Shown here piece by piece: positions 54,188 to 63,812 of a stretch of 64,000 bases of DNA (position 1 is its first letter; every line of letters begins with the position of its first letter). Under the pieces are notes generated by a model, which saw only the letters and a list, made by a program, of their open reading frames with translations, was not told where the DNA came from and did not search any database. This DNA is from Nocardia sp. MH4 (GTDB lineage Bacteria; Actinomycetota; Actinomycetes; Mycobacteriales; Mycobacteriaceae): contig NZ_LPNR01000097.1 of NCBI RefSeq assembly GCF_019266065.1, positions 28,268 to 92,267 of the forward strand, written 5' to 3'. Made by a program: the position numbers and the translations under genes.

Positions 54188-55780
54188 TCAGCCGAGCGGG
54201 AAGCCCGCGACGTCGGCGATCAGCGTCGGCATGTTCTTCTCCACCGTGTTGCCCGCGAAGGGGGTGTCGTCGGAGCCGCGATAGAACAGCAGCACCCAGC
54301 GCGCTCGGGCAGGTTCGGCGAAGGTCGACACGATCGCGGAGCCGACGTACCGGCCGCCGCTGGACCGTTCCCGGCGGTCGTCGGTGCGGGTGCCGGTGGT
54401 CGCCTGGCCGTGGTCCTTCGTCTGCTGCCGGAATCGGCCGACGACGTCGGCGGCGGCCTGGGCCGTGGGATAGGTGAAGAACGCGTAGTGGGTGTCACCG
54501 ACGAAATTGTCGGCGCAGTTCCACTTCGCCTGGTAGCCGTCGAACGTCTTCATCCACTCCTCGCCGTACTTCGACGCCGTGAGGCGGCCCGAGCACAGCC
54601 GATCACCGATGACCCGGCCGCTGCTGTACCCGTCGGGCAGCATCTGCGGGAACGCCGCGTGCAGCGCGTCCATGTCCTGGTGTCCGGCGGAGCGGTGCAG
54701 GGCGTCGGCGAGCGGGGAGCTGTCGTCCTGCCACACCCAGTAGGTCGCGCCGAGGATCAGGGCCAGCACCGCGAGCAGGACCACCGGCGTCCAGTTGCGC
54801 CGTCGCGGCACCGGCCTCGGCCGCCCGGGATAGGGCGCGGGGGCCGCGAACGGTGGCGGGTACCCCGGAGAGCGTTGCGGCACAGCGGGATGCGGCACCG
54901 GTGGATGCGCGAACTGCGGCATCGACTGCCCCGCGAACACGGTCGGCTGCGCCCCGGTGCCGCTGAGCGCGCGCCGCGCGGCCGCGACGAACTCCGCGCA
55001 GGAGTCGAAACGGTCGGACGGCCGCTTGGCCAGCGCGCGAGCGAGCACGGTGTCCAGCGCGAGGGGCAGATCGGGCCGGTGCGCCCGCGGCGACGGCGGC
55101 GGCGATTGGAGGTGGCCCTGGATGACCAGCACCGGATTCGTCGCCTCGAACGGAGCGACGCCGGTGAGCATCGAATACAGCGTGCACGCCAGCGAGTACT
55201 GATCGGCGCGATGATCCAGATACGCACCGGTCAGCTGTTCGGGCGAGGCGTAGGCGAGCGTGGCGGTGAAGGTGCCGGTCTGGGTCAGGTGGTGCACATC
55301 GTCGCGGGGCCGGGCGATCCCGAAGTCGGTCAGCAACACCCGCTCCCGGCCGTCGGTGTCGGCCAGCAGAATATTGGCGGGCTTGACGTCGCGGTGCAGC
55401 ACGCCGTTGCGGTGCGCGTGATCGAGGGCCGCCGCGGTGCCCTCCACGATGTGCAGCGCCCGCTCGACCGCCACCGGATGTTCGATGGTCGCCGCGTCGA
55501 CCCCGTCGACGAACTGCATGCTGATCCACAGCCGCCCGTCATCGACACCCCGGTCGTAGACCGTGACGATGTTCGGATGCTCCAACTGCGCCGCCAGATC
55601 TGCTTCCCGCTCGAACCTGGCCCGAATCTCGGTGTCGGCGAACAGCTCCGCGTTCAGCAGCTTCAGCGCGATCTGCCGGGGCAACCGCGGATGCCGCGCG
55701 AGATACACCGATCCCATTCCGCCACGGCCGAGTTGGCGCTCGATGGTGTATCCGGCGAAGACATCGCCCGTCGCAAGCAT
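54188..55780 (-). CDS. Ser/Thr protein kinase (PknB family), copy B with extracellular domain
   Basis: The 530-aa kinase starts at ATG 55780 behind GGGGGAATC. The kinase domain (about 8-265) is close to copy A: GRGGMGSVYLA, VLHRDVKPANILL, LTDFGIA. After a Pro-rich linker and one membrane helix (about 320-338, VVLLAVLALILGATYWVW) comes a roughly 190-residue extracellular domain without PASTA repeats, containing a Cys pair (DRLCSG, KWNCAD) that may form a disulfide. It resembles PknH-type sensor domains in layout only. The two genes are 90 bases apart. Confidence 0.94.
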   Translation of the reverse strand: MLATGDVFAGYTIERQLGRGGMGSVYLARHPRLPRQIALKLLNAELFADTEIRARFEREADLAAQLEHPNIVTVYDRGVDDGRLWISMQFVDGVDAATIEHPVAVERALHIVEGTAAALDHAHRNGVLHRDVKPANILLADTDGRERVLLTDFGIARPRDDVHHLTQTGTFTATLAYASPEQLTGAYLDHRADQYSLACTLYSMLTGVAPFEATNPVLVIQGHLQSPPPSPRAHRPDLPLALDTVLARALAKRPSDRFDSCAEFVAAARRALSGTGAQPTVFAGQSMPQFAHPPVPHPAVPQRSPGYPPPFAAPAPYPGRPRPVPRRRNWTPVVLLAVLALILGATYWVWQDDSSPLADALHRSAGHQDMDALHAAFPQMLPDGYSSGRVIGDRLCSGRLTASKYGEEWMKTFDGYQAKWNCADNFVGDTHYAFFTYPTAQAAADVVGRFRQQTKDHGQATTGTRTDDRRERSSGGRYVGSAIVSTFAEPARARWVLLFYRGSDDTPFAGNTVEKNMPTLIADVAGFPLG

Positions 55781-55935
55781 GATTCCCCCGTTGTCCCGCC
55801 GTTCGGTCCGGCCGCCGGTGCGCATCCCGCCGGTCGGCCACCATCAACCTAGCGCCTGACCACGCGGGATCGGACATCGTGGCGCGGCGGTCGGCGGGTG
55901 CTGCGAGATCGCCCTCCGGCGATGCCGGACGACGC

Positions 55936-56358
55936 TCAGTCTTCGACGCGCACACCCATCGACCGGGCCGTTCCGGCGACGATCCGCATCGCCGCCTCGA
56001 CGTCGGTCGTGTTCAGGTCGGGCAGTTTGCGGAGTGCGATGCGCCGCAACTGTTCCCGGGTGAGGGCGCCCACCGGTGTGTGGCCGGGCCGGGGTGAGCC
56101 GGGTTTGCCGAGTGCCGCGCGGATCAGCGAAGCCGTCGGCGGCGTCTTGAGCCGCATGGTCCAGCGTTTGCGGGCATCGATCGTGATGACGGCGGGGATG
56201 ATCTCCCCGCGCCGATCGGCCGTCGCGGCGTCGTAGCGGCGTTTGACTTCGAACGGCGGGATGCCGGTGGGGCCGAGCATCTTGCCGAGAACCATGAGGG
56301 AGGCATTGCCCGCCTCGAGTTCGAGAGTGACTGTGACAGAGGCTGTTCCGCGCGCCAT
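55936..56358 (-). CDS. divergent second ribosomal protein L11
   Basis: The 140-aa protein is a full-length L11: N-terminal domain (1-72) with YDAATADRRGEIIPAVITI and MRLKTPPTASLI, C-terminal rRNA-binding domain (76-138) with REQLRRIALRKLPDLNTTDVEAAMRIVAGTARSMGV. The conserved Pro-rich loop of canonical L11 (P-x-P-P-V-G-P) is replaced by SLMVLGKMLG, losing all its prolines; in ordinary L11 these prolines touch 23S rRNA and thiostrepton. It is a monocistronic gene far from any nusG/rplA neighbour, so it is a paralogue. Ribosome site is weak (CGAGATC). Confidence 0.88.
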   Translation of the reverse strand: MARGTASVTVTLELEAGNASLMVLGKMLGPTGIPPFEVKRRYDAATADRRGEIIPAVITIDARKRWTMRLKTPPTASLIRAALGKPGSPRPGHTPVGALTREQLRRIALRKLPDLNTTDVEAAMRIVAGTARSMGVRVED

Positions 56359-56628
56359 AGTCAACGATCTCGGATGCGGGCCTCGTTCCGGTTCCGTGCC
56401 GATAACGCCTGGGCCGCAACGTGATCGGCGCTCCGCCGACAACCCGGTGGCCGGCCTCGGCACGGCCCGGATCCCGCGGTGCGGCCCGACCGCAGGTGCC
56501 CGGGTCTCACCGATGGCGGCGCTGCCGGTCCGGCACGACGAGGCCGATGCCCGTCCGTTGTGACTTCGCGACCGGCACGCGCCCGTGTTCGAGTCGCCCC
56601 GCGCGCCGCGGCCTGTCAGGCTGGAGCC

Positions 56629-57432
56629 GTGAAGCGTGATGTGTCCGCGAGCATGGAGATCACGGTCCACGCCGACGCGGTGCTGCAGTGGCAGATCGCC
56701 GTCGCCCGGCAACCCGGCCTCGATCTGATCGAATCCATGACGTGCGTACTCGACGGCGAGTACGTCACGCCCCGCGAGGTGATCGGCCCGCACCATTCCC
56801 GCCTGCACGTGCTCGACGCGCAGGCAGGCACGCTGCGGCTGGACTACCAGGCGACGGTGTTCGGCACCGCGATCCCCGCACCGGCCACCGACTACGAAAT
56901 CGCGCTGTACCGGCGGCCCAGCCGCTACGCCGAGTCGGACAAGCTGCTCGGCTACGCTGCCGCCGAATTCGGTTACGGCATCGTCGATCCGGAGATGGCC
57001 GCTCGGGTGGCGGCGTGGGTCGGCAGGCGGATCTCCTACGTTCCGGGCAGCAGCGCTCCGATCGACGGCGCGGTGGAGACCCTGCTGTCGGGCACCGGCG
57101 TCTGCCGCGACTTCTCCCACCTGGTGGTCGCGCTACTGCGCGCGGTCGGCGTCCCGGCCCGCGTGGCGGCGGTCTACGCCCCCGGCTGCGTGCCGATGGA
57201 CTTCCACGCCGTCGCCGAGGCCTACGTCGACGGCGCGTGGCGCGCGCTCGACCCGACCTGCCTGGCGCCGCGCTCGAGCCTGGTCCGCATCGCCACCGGG
57301 CGCGACGCCTCCGACATCGCCTTCCTGGACAACCACGGCGGCGACATCACGCTCAACACGCTGACCGTGAACGCCTTCGTCGACGGCCCACTGCCCTACG
57401 ACGACTTCACCCAGCCGATCGGCATCGAGTAG
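56629..57432 (+). CDS. transglutaminase-like cysteine protease family protein
   Basis: The 267-aa protein has the bacterial transglutaminase arrangement: an N-terminal beta domain (ASMEITVHADAVLQWQIAVAR, about 1-110), then the Cys segment GTGVCRDFSHLVVALLRAVGVPAR, His in PMDFHAVAEAYVDG and Asp in WRALDPTCLAP. All three catalytic residues are present. Substrates of this cytosolic family are unknown. GTG 56629 fits family alignment; ATG 56653 is an alternative. The 270 bases before it carry no gene. Confidence 0.9.
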   Translation: MKRDVSASMEITVHADAVLQWQIAVARQPGLDLIESMTCVLDGEYVTPREVIGPHHSRLHVLDAQAGTLRLDYQATVFGTAIPAPATDYEIALYRRPSRYAESDKLLGYAAAEFGYGIVDPEMAARVAAWVGRRISYVPGSSAPIDGAVETLLSGTGVCRDFSHLVVALLRAVGVPARVAAVYAPGCVPMDFHAVAEAYVDGAWRALDPTCLAPRSSLVRIATGRDASDIAFLDNHGGDITLNTLTVNAFVDGPLPYDDFTQPIGIE

Positions 57433-57436
57433 CGGA

Positions 57437-58546
57437 TCAGCCCTCGGCGGCGAGCTGGCCGCAGGCGGCCGCGATCTCCTGGCCGCGGGTGTCGCGCACC
57501 GTGCACGAGACGCCCTGGGCGATCACCCGGCGCACGAACTCGCGCTCGACCGGCTTCGGGCTGGCGTCCCACTCGCTGCCCGGGGTCGGGTTGAGCGGGA
57601 TCAGGTTCACGTGCACGAGCGGGCCGAGGGCCTTGTGCAGCTTCTTGCCGAGCATGTCCGCCCGCCACGGCTGATCGTTGACGTCGCGGATCAGCGCGTA
57701 TTCGATCGACACCCGGCGCCCGGACTTGTCCGCGTAGTACCGAGCGGCGTCGAGCACTTCGGCGATCGACCAGCGGTTGTTCACCGGCACCAGGGTGTCG
57801 CGCAGCTCGTCGTCGGGAGTGTGCAGCGACACCGCCAGCCGCACCGACATGTCCTCGTCGGCCAGCTTGCGGATCGCGGGCGCCAGGCCGACGGTCGACA
57901 CCGTCACCGAGCGCTGCGAGATGCCCAGACCGTCGGGCGCGGGCGAGGTGATCCGGCGGACCGCGTTCACCACGCGCTTGTAGTTGGCCAGCGGCTCGCC
58001 CATTCCCATGAACACGATGTTGGACAGCCGGCCCGGGCCGCCGTGGACCTCACCGTCGCGCAGCGCGGCAGCCGCGGCGCGCACCTGGTCGACGATCTCG
58101 GCGGTCGACAGGTTGCGCGTCAGCCCGGCCTGGCCGGTCGCGCAGAACGGGCACGCCATGCCGCAGCCCGCCTGGCTGGAGATGCACAGCGTATTGCGAT
58201 CGGGATAGCGCATGAGCACGCTCTCGAGCAGGGTGCCGTCGTGGGCGCGCCAGAGCGTCTTGCGGGTGTCGCCCTCGTCGCAGGCGAGGTGGCGCACCAC
58301 CGACAGCAGCGGCGGGAACAACGTCTCGCCTACCTTCTCGCGCACGTCGGCGGGCAGATCGGTCATCAGCGCCGGGTCGGCCTGCAACCTGCCGTAGTAC
58401 TGCCGGGCCAGCTGGTCGGCGCGGAACTTCGGCAGCCCCAGCTCCTGCACCGCGACCTTGCGTTCGTCCGCGTCCAGGTCGGCGAGGTGACGCGGGGGCA
58501 TCCCGCGACGCGGGGCATCGAACACGAGGGGCAGGGAGGTGGCCAT
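57437..58546 (-). CDS. rlmN: 23S rRNA (A2503-C2)/tRNA A37 methyltransferase
   Basis: The 369-aa radical-SAM enzyme methylates A2503 of 23S rRNA. The cluster motif is CGMACPFC, followed by [31 protein letters not shown] and the second catalytic Cys near the C-terminus in [21 protein letters not shown]. The ATG at 58546 lies close to the divergent LapA-type gene. Its 3' end is 4 bases from the converging transglutaminase gene. Confidence 0.97.
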   Translation of the reverse strand: MATSLPLVFDAPRRGMPPRHLADLDADERKVAVQELGLPKFRADQLARQYYGRLQADPALMTDLPADVREKVGETLFPPLLSVVRHLACDEGDTRKTLWRAHDGTLLESVLMRYPDRNTLCISSQAGCGMACPFCATGQAGLTRNLSTAEIVDQVRAAAAALRDGEVHGGPGRLSNIVFMGMGEPLANYKRVVNAVRRITSPAPDGLGISQRSVTVSTVGLAPAIRKLADEDMSVRLAVSLHTPDDELRDTLVPVNNRWSIAEVLDAARYYADKSGRRVSIEYALIRDVNDQPWRADMLGKKLHKALGPLVHVNLIPLNPTPGSEWDASPKPVEREFVRRVIAQGVSCTVRDTRGQEIAAACGQLAAEG

Positions 58547-58659
58547 AATTCCACCATTGTCCCAAACGCGGCAGCGGCCCCGGTGGGCGGGCCGCCACGC
58601 CGAACGTCGTTATCGAGAAGATGCGTGCACGGGTGATAGCTGTCGGCAATGATCGAACC

Positions 58660-59034
58660 ATGTCCACCAATGCCGAATCAGGGTCGTCACCGGCCGCGCC
58701 CGAGCCCGCGGCGCCGACGAGCGAGCAGACCGACACCACTCCGCACCGCAAGGACACGCAGGCTCCGGCCAAGCGCGTCACCTCGAAGGGTGTGCACGGC
58801 TCACGCACCGGCTACACCTGGATCGGCCTGCTCGCCGCCGCGATCATCGGCATCGTCCTGCTGATCTTCATCATCCAGAACCTGGACCAGGCGCAGGTCA
58901 ACCTGCTGTTCTGGGACTTCTCGCTGCCGCTGGGCATCACCGTGCTGCTCTCGGTGATCGCGGGCGCGCTGGTGATGGGACTCGTCGGCGGGGTGCGGAT
59001 CCTGCAGCTGCGCCACGCCGCGAAGAAGCCCTGA
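58660..59034 (+). CDS. LapA-domain membrane protein
   Basis: From ATG 58660 the protein is 124 aa: a hydrophilic Pro/Ala-rich N-terminus of about 60 residues, then two membrane helices (about 64-82, GLLAAAIIGIVLLIFIIQNLDQAQVNLLFWDFSLPLGI pattern, and 95-115) typical of the DUF1049/LapA fold. Function is unknown; related proteins help assemble lipopolysaccharide in Gram-negatives. It converges with cdsA, 3 bases apart. Confidence 0.85.
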   Translation: MSTNAESGSSPAAPEPAAPTSEQTDTTPHRKDTQAPAKRVTSKGVHGSRTGYTWIGLLAAAIIGIVLLIFIIQNLDQAQVNLLFWDFSLPLGITVLLSVIAGALVMGLVGGVRILQLRHAAKKP

Positions 59035-59037
59035 CGC

Positions 59038-59994
59038 TCAGAGCAGCGCGCTGAGCACCAGCCAGGACACGAACGCCGAGGGCAGCATCGAGTCGAGGCG
59101 ATCCATGATGCCGCCGTGGCCGGGCAGCATCGTGCCCATGTCCTTGATGCCGAGTTCGCGCTTGATCTGCGACTCGATCAGGTCGCCGCAGGTCGCCACG
59201 ACCACCAAGCCGATACCGAGCACGACGCCGATCATCGAGTTCGCCTCGAGCAGCAGCGTGACGGTCAGCAGACCACCGATGACGCTGAACACCAGCGAAC
59301 CGCAGAACCCCTCCCACGACTTCTTGGGGCTGATCGCGGGGACCATCGGATGCCTGCCGAACAGCACGCCGGCGACATAGCCGCCGACATCGGAGCACAC
59401 GACCAGGATCATGAACGTCAGCACCCGCAGGTTGCCGTCGGGTTCGAGCAGCAGCAGTGTCGAGAACGCGGCGAGCAGCGGGATCCAGGTGAGGGTGAAC
59501 AGGGTGATCGCGGTGTCGCGCAGGAAGTTCTTGGGCGCGGTGCTCAACCCGTGGTCGAACAGCCGCCACACCATACAGACCAGCGCTGTCGCGGCGAACG
59601 CGCCGACCACGCCTTGGGCGCCCCACGGCCAGCCCAGCCAGAACACCGCCTGGCCGCCGACCAGCAGCGGGATCCGCGGGACCAGGACGTCGGCCTCGCG
59701 CAGTCGCTTGGCGACCTCCCAGGTCGCCACGCCGACCGCCGCGCCCGCCACCCCGATGAACACCTTGGGGACGAACAGCAGGATCGCGATGAGCGACAGG
59801 CCGAGGCCGAGGCCGACCGCCAGCGCCGCGGGCAGGTTACGACCCGCGCGCGACGTCGGCGCCTGCGGCTCGGCAGGCGCCACGTCGTCCGGTGTGCCTG
59901 CCGCCGCGGCGGTCTCCTCGACCCGGTCCGGCATCGGCTCCGGTGCCGCTCCGGTGGCGGCGGCGTCTTCGGCCACGATTGTCCCGTCGCTCAA
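59038..59994 (-). CDS. cdsA: phosphatidate cytidylyltransferase (CDP-diglyceride synthase)
   Basis: CdsA makes CDP-diacylglycerol, the precursor of all phospholipids. The 318-aa protein has about seven helices and the signature GDLIESQIKRELGIKDMG...PGHGGIMDRLDS. An acidic Ala-rich N-terminus of about 50 residues precedes helix 1. The longest version begins with TTG 59994 (overlapping a six-codon ATG reading frame that ends in TTGA); an in-frame ATG lies 20 codons later, so the start is uncertain. It follows frr, 50 bases away. Confidence 0.94.
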   Translation of the reverse strand: MSDGTIVAEDAAATGAAPEPMPDRVEETAAAAGTPDDVAPAEPQAPTSRAGRNLPAALAVGLGLGLSLIAILLFVPKVFIGVAGAAVGVATWEVAKRLREADVLVPRIPLLVGGQAVFWLGWPWGAQGVVGAFAATALVCMVWRLFDHGLSTAPKNFLRDTAITLFTLTWIPLLAAFSTLLLLEPDGNLRVLTFMILVVCSDVGGYVAGVLFGRHPMVPAISPKKSWEGFCGSLVFSVIGGLLTVTLLLEANSMIGVVLGIGLVVVATCGDLIESQIKRELGIKDMGTMLPGHGGIMDRLDSMLPSAFVSWLVLSALL

Positions 59995-60044
59995 CTCGTC
60001 GTTCCGTTCATCCCCCGCACGAGCGGGACTGGCGAGATCTGCGC

Positions 60045-60602
60045 TCAGACCTCGAGCAGTTCGGCTTCCTTGTGCTTGACCAGCTCATCGATCTGGCCCA
60101 CGTACTTGGCGGTGGTCTTGTCGAGCTCCTTCTCGGCGCGCCCGACCTCGTCCTCACCCGCCTCGCCATCCTTCTGGATCCGGCCGAGTTCGTCCATCGC
60201 CTTGCGCCGGACGTTGCGAATCGAGACCTTGGCGTCCTCGCCCTTGCCCTTGGCCATCTTGACCATCTCGCGGCGACGTTCCTCGGTGAGCTGCGGCACC
60301 GTGATGCGCAGGATGTCACCGTTGTTGGTCGGGTTCACGCCCAGGTCGGAGTTGCGGATCGCGTTCTCGATCGGGCCGAGCTGGCTCTGCTCGTAGGGCT
60401 TGATCACCACCATGCGCGGCTCCGGCACGGTGATGCTCGACATCTGGGTGATCGGCGTCAGCGACCCGTAGTAGTCGACCACGACACGGGCGAACATGCC
60501 CGGGTTGGCGCGGCCGGTGCGGATGGTTCCGAGGTCGTCCTTCGCCACCGAGACGGCCTTCTCCATCTTCTCCTCGGCATCGAAGAGCGCTTCATCAATC
60601 AC
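60045..60602 (-). CDS. frr: ribosome recycling factor
   Basis: Frr splits post-termination ribosomes with EF-G. The 185-aa protein starts at GTG 60602 ([17 protein letters not shown]) behind GGAGGA. It has [36 protein letters not shown], and the C-terminal helix ends [10 protein letters not shown]. Upstream pyrH ends 49 bases away, the usual bacterial order pyrH-frr-cdsA. Confidence 0.98.
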   Translation of the reverse strand: MIDEALFDAEEKMEKAVSVAKDDLGTIRTGRANPGMFARVVVDYYGSLTPITQMSSITVPEPRMVVIKPYEQSQLGPIENAIRNSDLGVNPTNNGDILRITVPQLTEERRREMVKMAKGKGEDAKVSIRNVRRKAMDELGRIQKDGEAGEDEVGRAEKELDKTTAKYVGQIDELVKHKEAELLEV

Positions 60603-60651
60603 GACCGGTTCCTCCACAGCGTCGTCATCGTCATCATCCGCGGTTGCGGGA

Positions 60652-61380
60652 TCAGGACCGAACCAAGGTGCCGATGTGCTCACCGGCGACTGCGCGGGCA
60701 ATGTTGCCCTTGGTCAACAGATTGAACACCAGAATCGGCATCTGGTTGTCCATGCACAAGCTGAAGGCGGTCGCATCGGCCACCTTCAGCCCCTTCTCGA
60801 TCACTTCCTTGTGGGTGATCTCGGTGAACATGCTCGCGTTCTCGTCGACGCGCGGGTCGGCGTCGAAGACGCCGTCGACGGCCTTGGCCATCAGCACCAC
60901 GTCGGCGCCGATCTCGAGCGCGCGCTGGGCGGCGGTGGTGTCGGTGGAGAAGTAGGGCATGCCCATGCCCGCACCGAAGATCACGACGCGGCCCTTCTCC
61001 AGGTGCCGCTTGGCCCGCAGCGGGAGGTACGGCTCGGCGACCTGCCCCATGGTGATGGCGGTCTGCACACGCGTGTCCACCCCCTGCTGCTGCAGGAAGT
61101 CCTGCAGCGCAAGGCTGTTCATCACGGTGCCGAGCATGCCCATGTAGTCCGAGCGGGCGCGTTCCATGCCGCGCTCCTCCAGCTCGGCGCCGCGGAAGAA
61201 GTTGCCGCCACCGATCACCACGGCCACCTGCACGCCGGTCTCGACGATCTCGGCGATCTGCTCGGCCACGGTCTGCACGACATCCGGGTCGAGGCCGACC
61301 CCGCCGCCACCGAACATCTCCCCACCCAGCTTCAGCAGCACCCGGTTGTATCCAGGGCGGTCGGTACCCGGGTCGGTCAT
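60652..61380 (-). CDS. pyrH: UMP kinase
   Basis: PyrH phosphorylates UMP to UDP. The 242-aa protein has [55 protein letters not shown], and [38 protein letters not shown] 61380 follows GGAGACG. It lies 232 bases downstream of tsf, beyond a strong terminator, so it may have its own promoter. Confidence 0.98.
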   Translation of the reverse strand: MTDPGTDRPGYNRVLLKLGGEMFGGGGVGLDPDVVQTVAEQIAEIVETGVQVAVVIGGGNFFRGAELEERGMERARSDYMGMLGTVMNSLALQDFLQQQGVDTRVQTAITMGQVAEPYLPLRAKRHLEKGRVVIFGAGMGMPYFSTDTTAAQRALEIGADVVLMAKAVDGVFDADPRVDENASMFTEITHKEVIEKGLKVADATAFSLCMDNQMPILVFNLLTKGNIARAVAGEHIGTLVRS

Positions 61381-61557
61381 GGGTGTTCGTCTCCTTCGGC
61401 AAGGTCGATATGGGTCGAACTGCGGGCACGCGAATCGGCCACACAGCAAGGCGAAGCGGCATCCATCCTGCCTTATCCGGTTCGCGTCACCGCACAAGAC
61501 CCCCTTGCGCAACGCGGAGACCCCGGAACCGGGGGCAGGTGCCGTCAGGAATCGGCA

Positions 61558-61600
61558 AGAGCCCCTCGGGGGCAGACGGACGCTGCTCCCGAGGGGCTCT
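61558..61600. terminator. terminator after tsf
   Basis: AGAGCCCCTCGGG pairs with CCCGAGGGGCTCT (13 bp) around a 17-base loop, 13 bases beyond the tsf stop. It separates rpsB-tsf from pyrH. Confidence 0.8.
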
Positions 61601-61612
61601 CGTTCAGGCGGA

Positions 61613-62437
61613 TCAGGCCTGGCCGACCTCGAAGCGGGCGAAGCGGGTCAGGGTGACACCGGCCTCGTCCAGAAGGGCCTTGACGGTCTTCTTCGAGTCG
61701 GTGACCGACGCCTGCTCGAGCAGGACGACGTCCTTGAAGAAGCCGTTGACGCGGCCCTCGGTGATCTTCGGCAGCGCGGCCTCCGGCTTGCCCTCTTCGC
61801 GGGCGGTGGCCTCGGCGACGCGACGCTCGTTCTCGACCAGCTCGGCCGGAACCTCGTCACGGGTGACGTAGCGGGCCTTGAGCGCGGCGACCTGCATGGC
61901 GGCGGCGCGGGCGGCCTCGGCGGCGGCATCGCCTTCACCGGTGTACTCGACCAGCACGCCGACGGCGGGCGGCAGGTCCGACGCACGCTTGTGCAGGTAG
62001 GTGGCGACCGGGCCCTCGAAGGAGATGACGCGACGCAGTTCCAGCTTCTCGCCGATCTTGGCGGCCAGCGCCTGCACGGCCTCGTCGACGGTGCCGTTGT
62101 CGAGCTTGAGCGCCTTGAGGGCGTCGAGGTCGGCCGGCTTGCCTGCGGCGGCAGCGGTGACGACGGCCTCGGCCAGCTCCTGGAACTCCGCGTTCTTGGC
62201 GACGAAGTCGGTCTCGGAGTTGATCTCGACCATGACGCCGTCCTTGGCGATGACCAGACCCTCGGCGGTCGCGCGCTCGGCGCGCTTGCCGACATCCTTG
62301 GCGCCCTTGATGCGCAGCACCTCGACGGCCTTGTCGAAATCGCCGTCGGACTCGGCCAGCGCGTTCTTGCAGTCCATCATGCCGGAGCCGGTGAGCTCGC
62401 GGAGCCGCTTCACGTCAGCAGCGGTGTAGTTCGCCAT
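61613..62437 (-). CDS. tsf: elongation factor Ts
   Basis: EF-Ts exchanges nucleotide on EF-Tu. The 274-aa protein has the N-terminal UBA-like domain ([24 protein letters not shown]), [13 protein letters not shown] and a coiled central region. It ends [12 protein letters not shown]. It is downstream of rpsB with 108 bases between, which hold a compound hairpin. Confidence 0.98.
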   Translation of the reverse strand: MANYTAADVKRLRELTGSGMMDCKNALAESDGDFDKAVEVLRIKGAKDVGKRAERATAEGLVIAKDGVMVEINSETDFVAKNAEFQELAEAVVTAAAAGKPADLDALKALKLDNGTVDEAVQALAAKIGEKLELRRVISFEGPVATYLHKRASDLPPAVGVLVEYTGEGDAAAEAARAAAMQVAALKARYVTRDEVPAELVENERRVAEATAREEGKPEAALPKITEGRVNGFFKDVVLLEQASVTDSKKTVKALLDEAGVTLTRFARFEVGQA

Positions 62438-62481
62438 CGGGGGCGAGCCTCCTCGTGTGTGGGGTGCTTGGGTGTTTACAC

Positions 62482-62524
62482 CACCTTGCCGACCGCTTCT
62501 GAATTCAGAAGGGCCGGCAAGGTG
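62482..62524. terminator. compound hairpin between rpsB and tsf
   Basis: Outer arms CACCTTGCCG and CGGCAAGGTG (10 bp) enclose an inner 16-base perfect palindrome CTTCTGAATTCAGAAG. It sits 21 bases after the rpsB stop and 44 bases before the tsf start. It is likely an attenuator that lowers tsf relative to rpsB, or an RNA processing site. Confidence 0.65.
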
Positions 62525-62545
62525 AACGTAGAGCTACCGATCAGC

Positions 62546-63409
62546 TCAGAAGTCGGCCGGGGTGTGCTGCGCCGGGTCGGCCTTGACCTCGGCCTCGGCC
62601 TCGGCGGGCGTCTCGACGGCAGCTTCGGCGGCCGGGGTCGCCTGAGCCAGCAGCTCCTGCTCCCACTCGGCGAGCGGCTCACCGGCGCCGGCCTCGGGCT
62701 TCGCGTCGCCGGAAGCCTGGCCCGCGCGGGCCTGCACGCCCTCGGCCACCGCGGAGGCGACGACCTTGGTGAGCAGAGCGGCGGAACGGATCGCGTCGTC
62801 GTTACCCGGGATCGGGTAGTCGACCAGGTCGGGATCGCAGTTGGTGTCCAGGATCGCGATGACCGGGATGTTCAGCTTGCGCGCCTCGCCGACGGCGATG
62901 TGCTCCTTGTTGGTGTCGACGACCCAGATGGCCGAAGGCACCTTGGCCATGTCGCGGATACCACCGAGGGTGCGGTCCAGCTTGGTCATCTCACGCGTCA
63001 GCATGAGGATTTCCTTCTTGGTGCGACCCTCGAAGCCACCGGTCTGCTCCATGGCCTCGAGCTCCTTCAGGCGCTGCAGGCGCTTGTGGACGGTCGAGAA
63101 GTTGGTGAGCATGCCACCCAGCCAGCGCTGGTTGACGTAGGGCATCCCGACGCGAGTCGCCTCGGCCGCGATCGACTCCTGGGCCTGCTTCTTGGTGCCG
63201 ACGAAGAGAACGGTGCCACCGTGGGCGACGGTCTCCTTGACGAACTCGTAGGCCTTGTCGATGTAGGTCAGCGTCTGCTGCAGGTCGATGATGTAGATGC
63301 CGTTGCGGTCGGTGAAGATGAACCGCTTCATCTTCGGGTTCCACCGACGAGTCTGGTGCCCGAAGTGCGCGCCGCTGTCGAGCAGCTGCTTCATAGTTAC
63401 GACAGCCAT
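62546..63409 (-). CDS. rpsB: 30S ribosomal protein S2
   Basis: The 287-aa S2 has [58 protein letters not shown], and [42 protein letters not shown]. An acidic Ala/Glu-rich C-terminal tail of about 55 residues follows, as in other actinobacteria. ATG 63409 (MAVVTMKQL) follows GGGAGCT. It opens the rpsB-tsf unit. Confidence 0.98.
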   Translation of the reverse strand: MAVVTMKQLLDSGAHFGHQTRRWNPKMKRFIFTDRNGIYIIDLQQTLTYIDKAYEFVKETVAHGGTVLFVGTKKQAQESIAAEATRVGMPYVNQRWLGGMLTNFSTVHKRLQRLKELEAMEQTGGFEGRTKKEILMLTREMTKLDRTLGGIRDMAKVPSAIWVVDTNKEHIAVGEARKLNIPVIAILDTNCDPDLVDYPIPGNDDAIRSAALLTKVVASAVAEGVQARAGQASGDAKPEAGAGEPLAEWEQELLAQATPAAEAAVETPAEAEAEVKADPAQHTPADF

Positions 63410-63812
63410 AGCTCCCGTATCTCTCTTTCGTTGCCGGTTGACGCAGCCGATCGGCGATCGACTGCCCTGGCGCCACCGAAACCGCCGGACCCAGGTCTGC
63501 GAGACCGGGACCAGCCGACGATTCCACTGTTCATCCGTTGGAGAACTCGCGCGAACATGCCCTCACGGACTGCCTGCGTATGCGAGCGGCGACCGGATGG
63601 ACGAGCACGGGTGGCGCGCGAAGTCGGTTCCTGCTGTGCCCAGCACAAACCGCGTTGATCAGTCTACGCGGAGCGGGGCCAGGCCCGAAATCGCCCCCTG
63701 ACAGCGCCCGCCGAAACAGGTGGTGAAGTGCGCGGTATCCACATCCGGCGAGGTTGTCCCCAGTTGCCGGATCGGAGGTCTGCCCGGGGTGATCTCCCCC
63801 GAGAGTAGGGGC
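63410..63812. other. intergenic region upstream of rpsB
   Basis: These 403 bases separate rpsB from a divergent secreted-protein gene. They must hold the ribosomal promoter(s) and an untranslated leader of rpsB; I see GC-rich inverted segments but no gene and no recognisable riboswitch. Confidence 0.5.
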
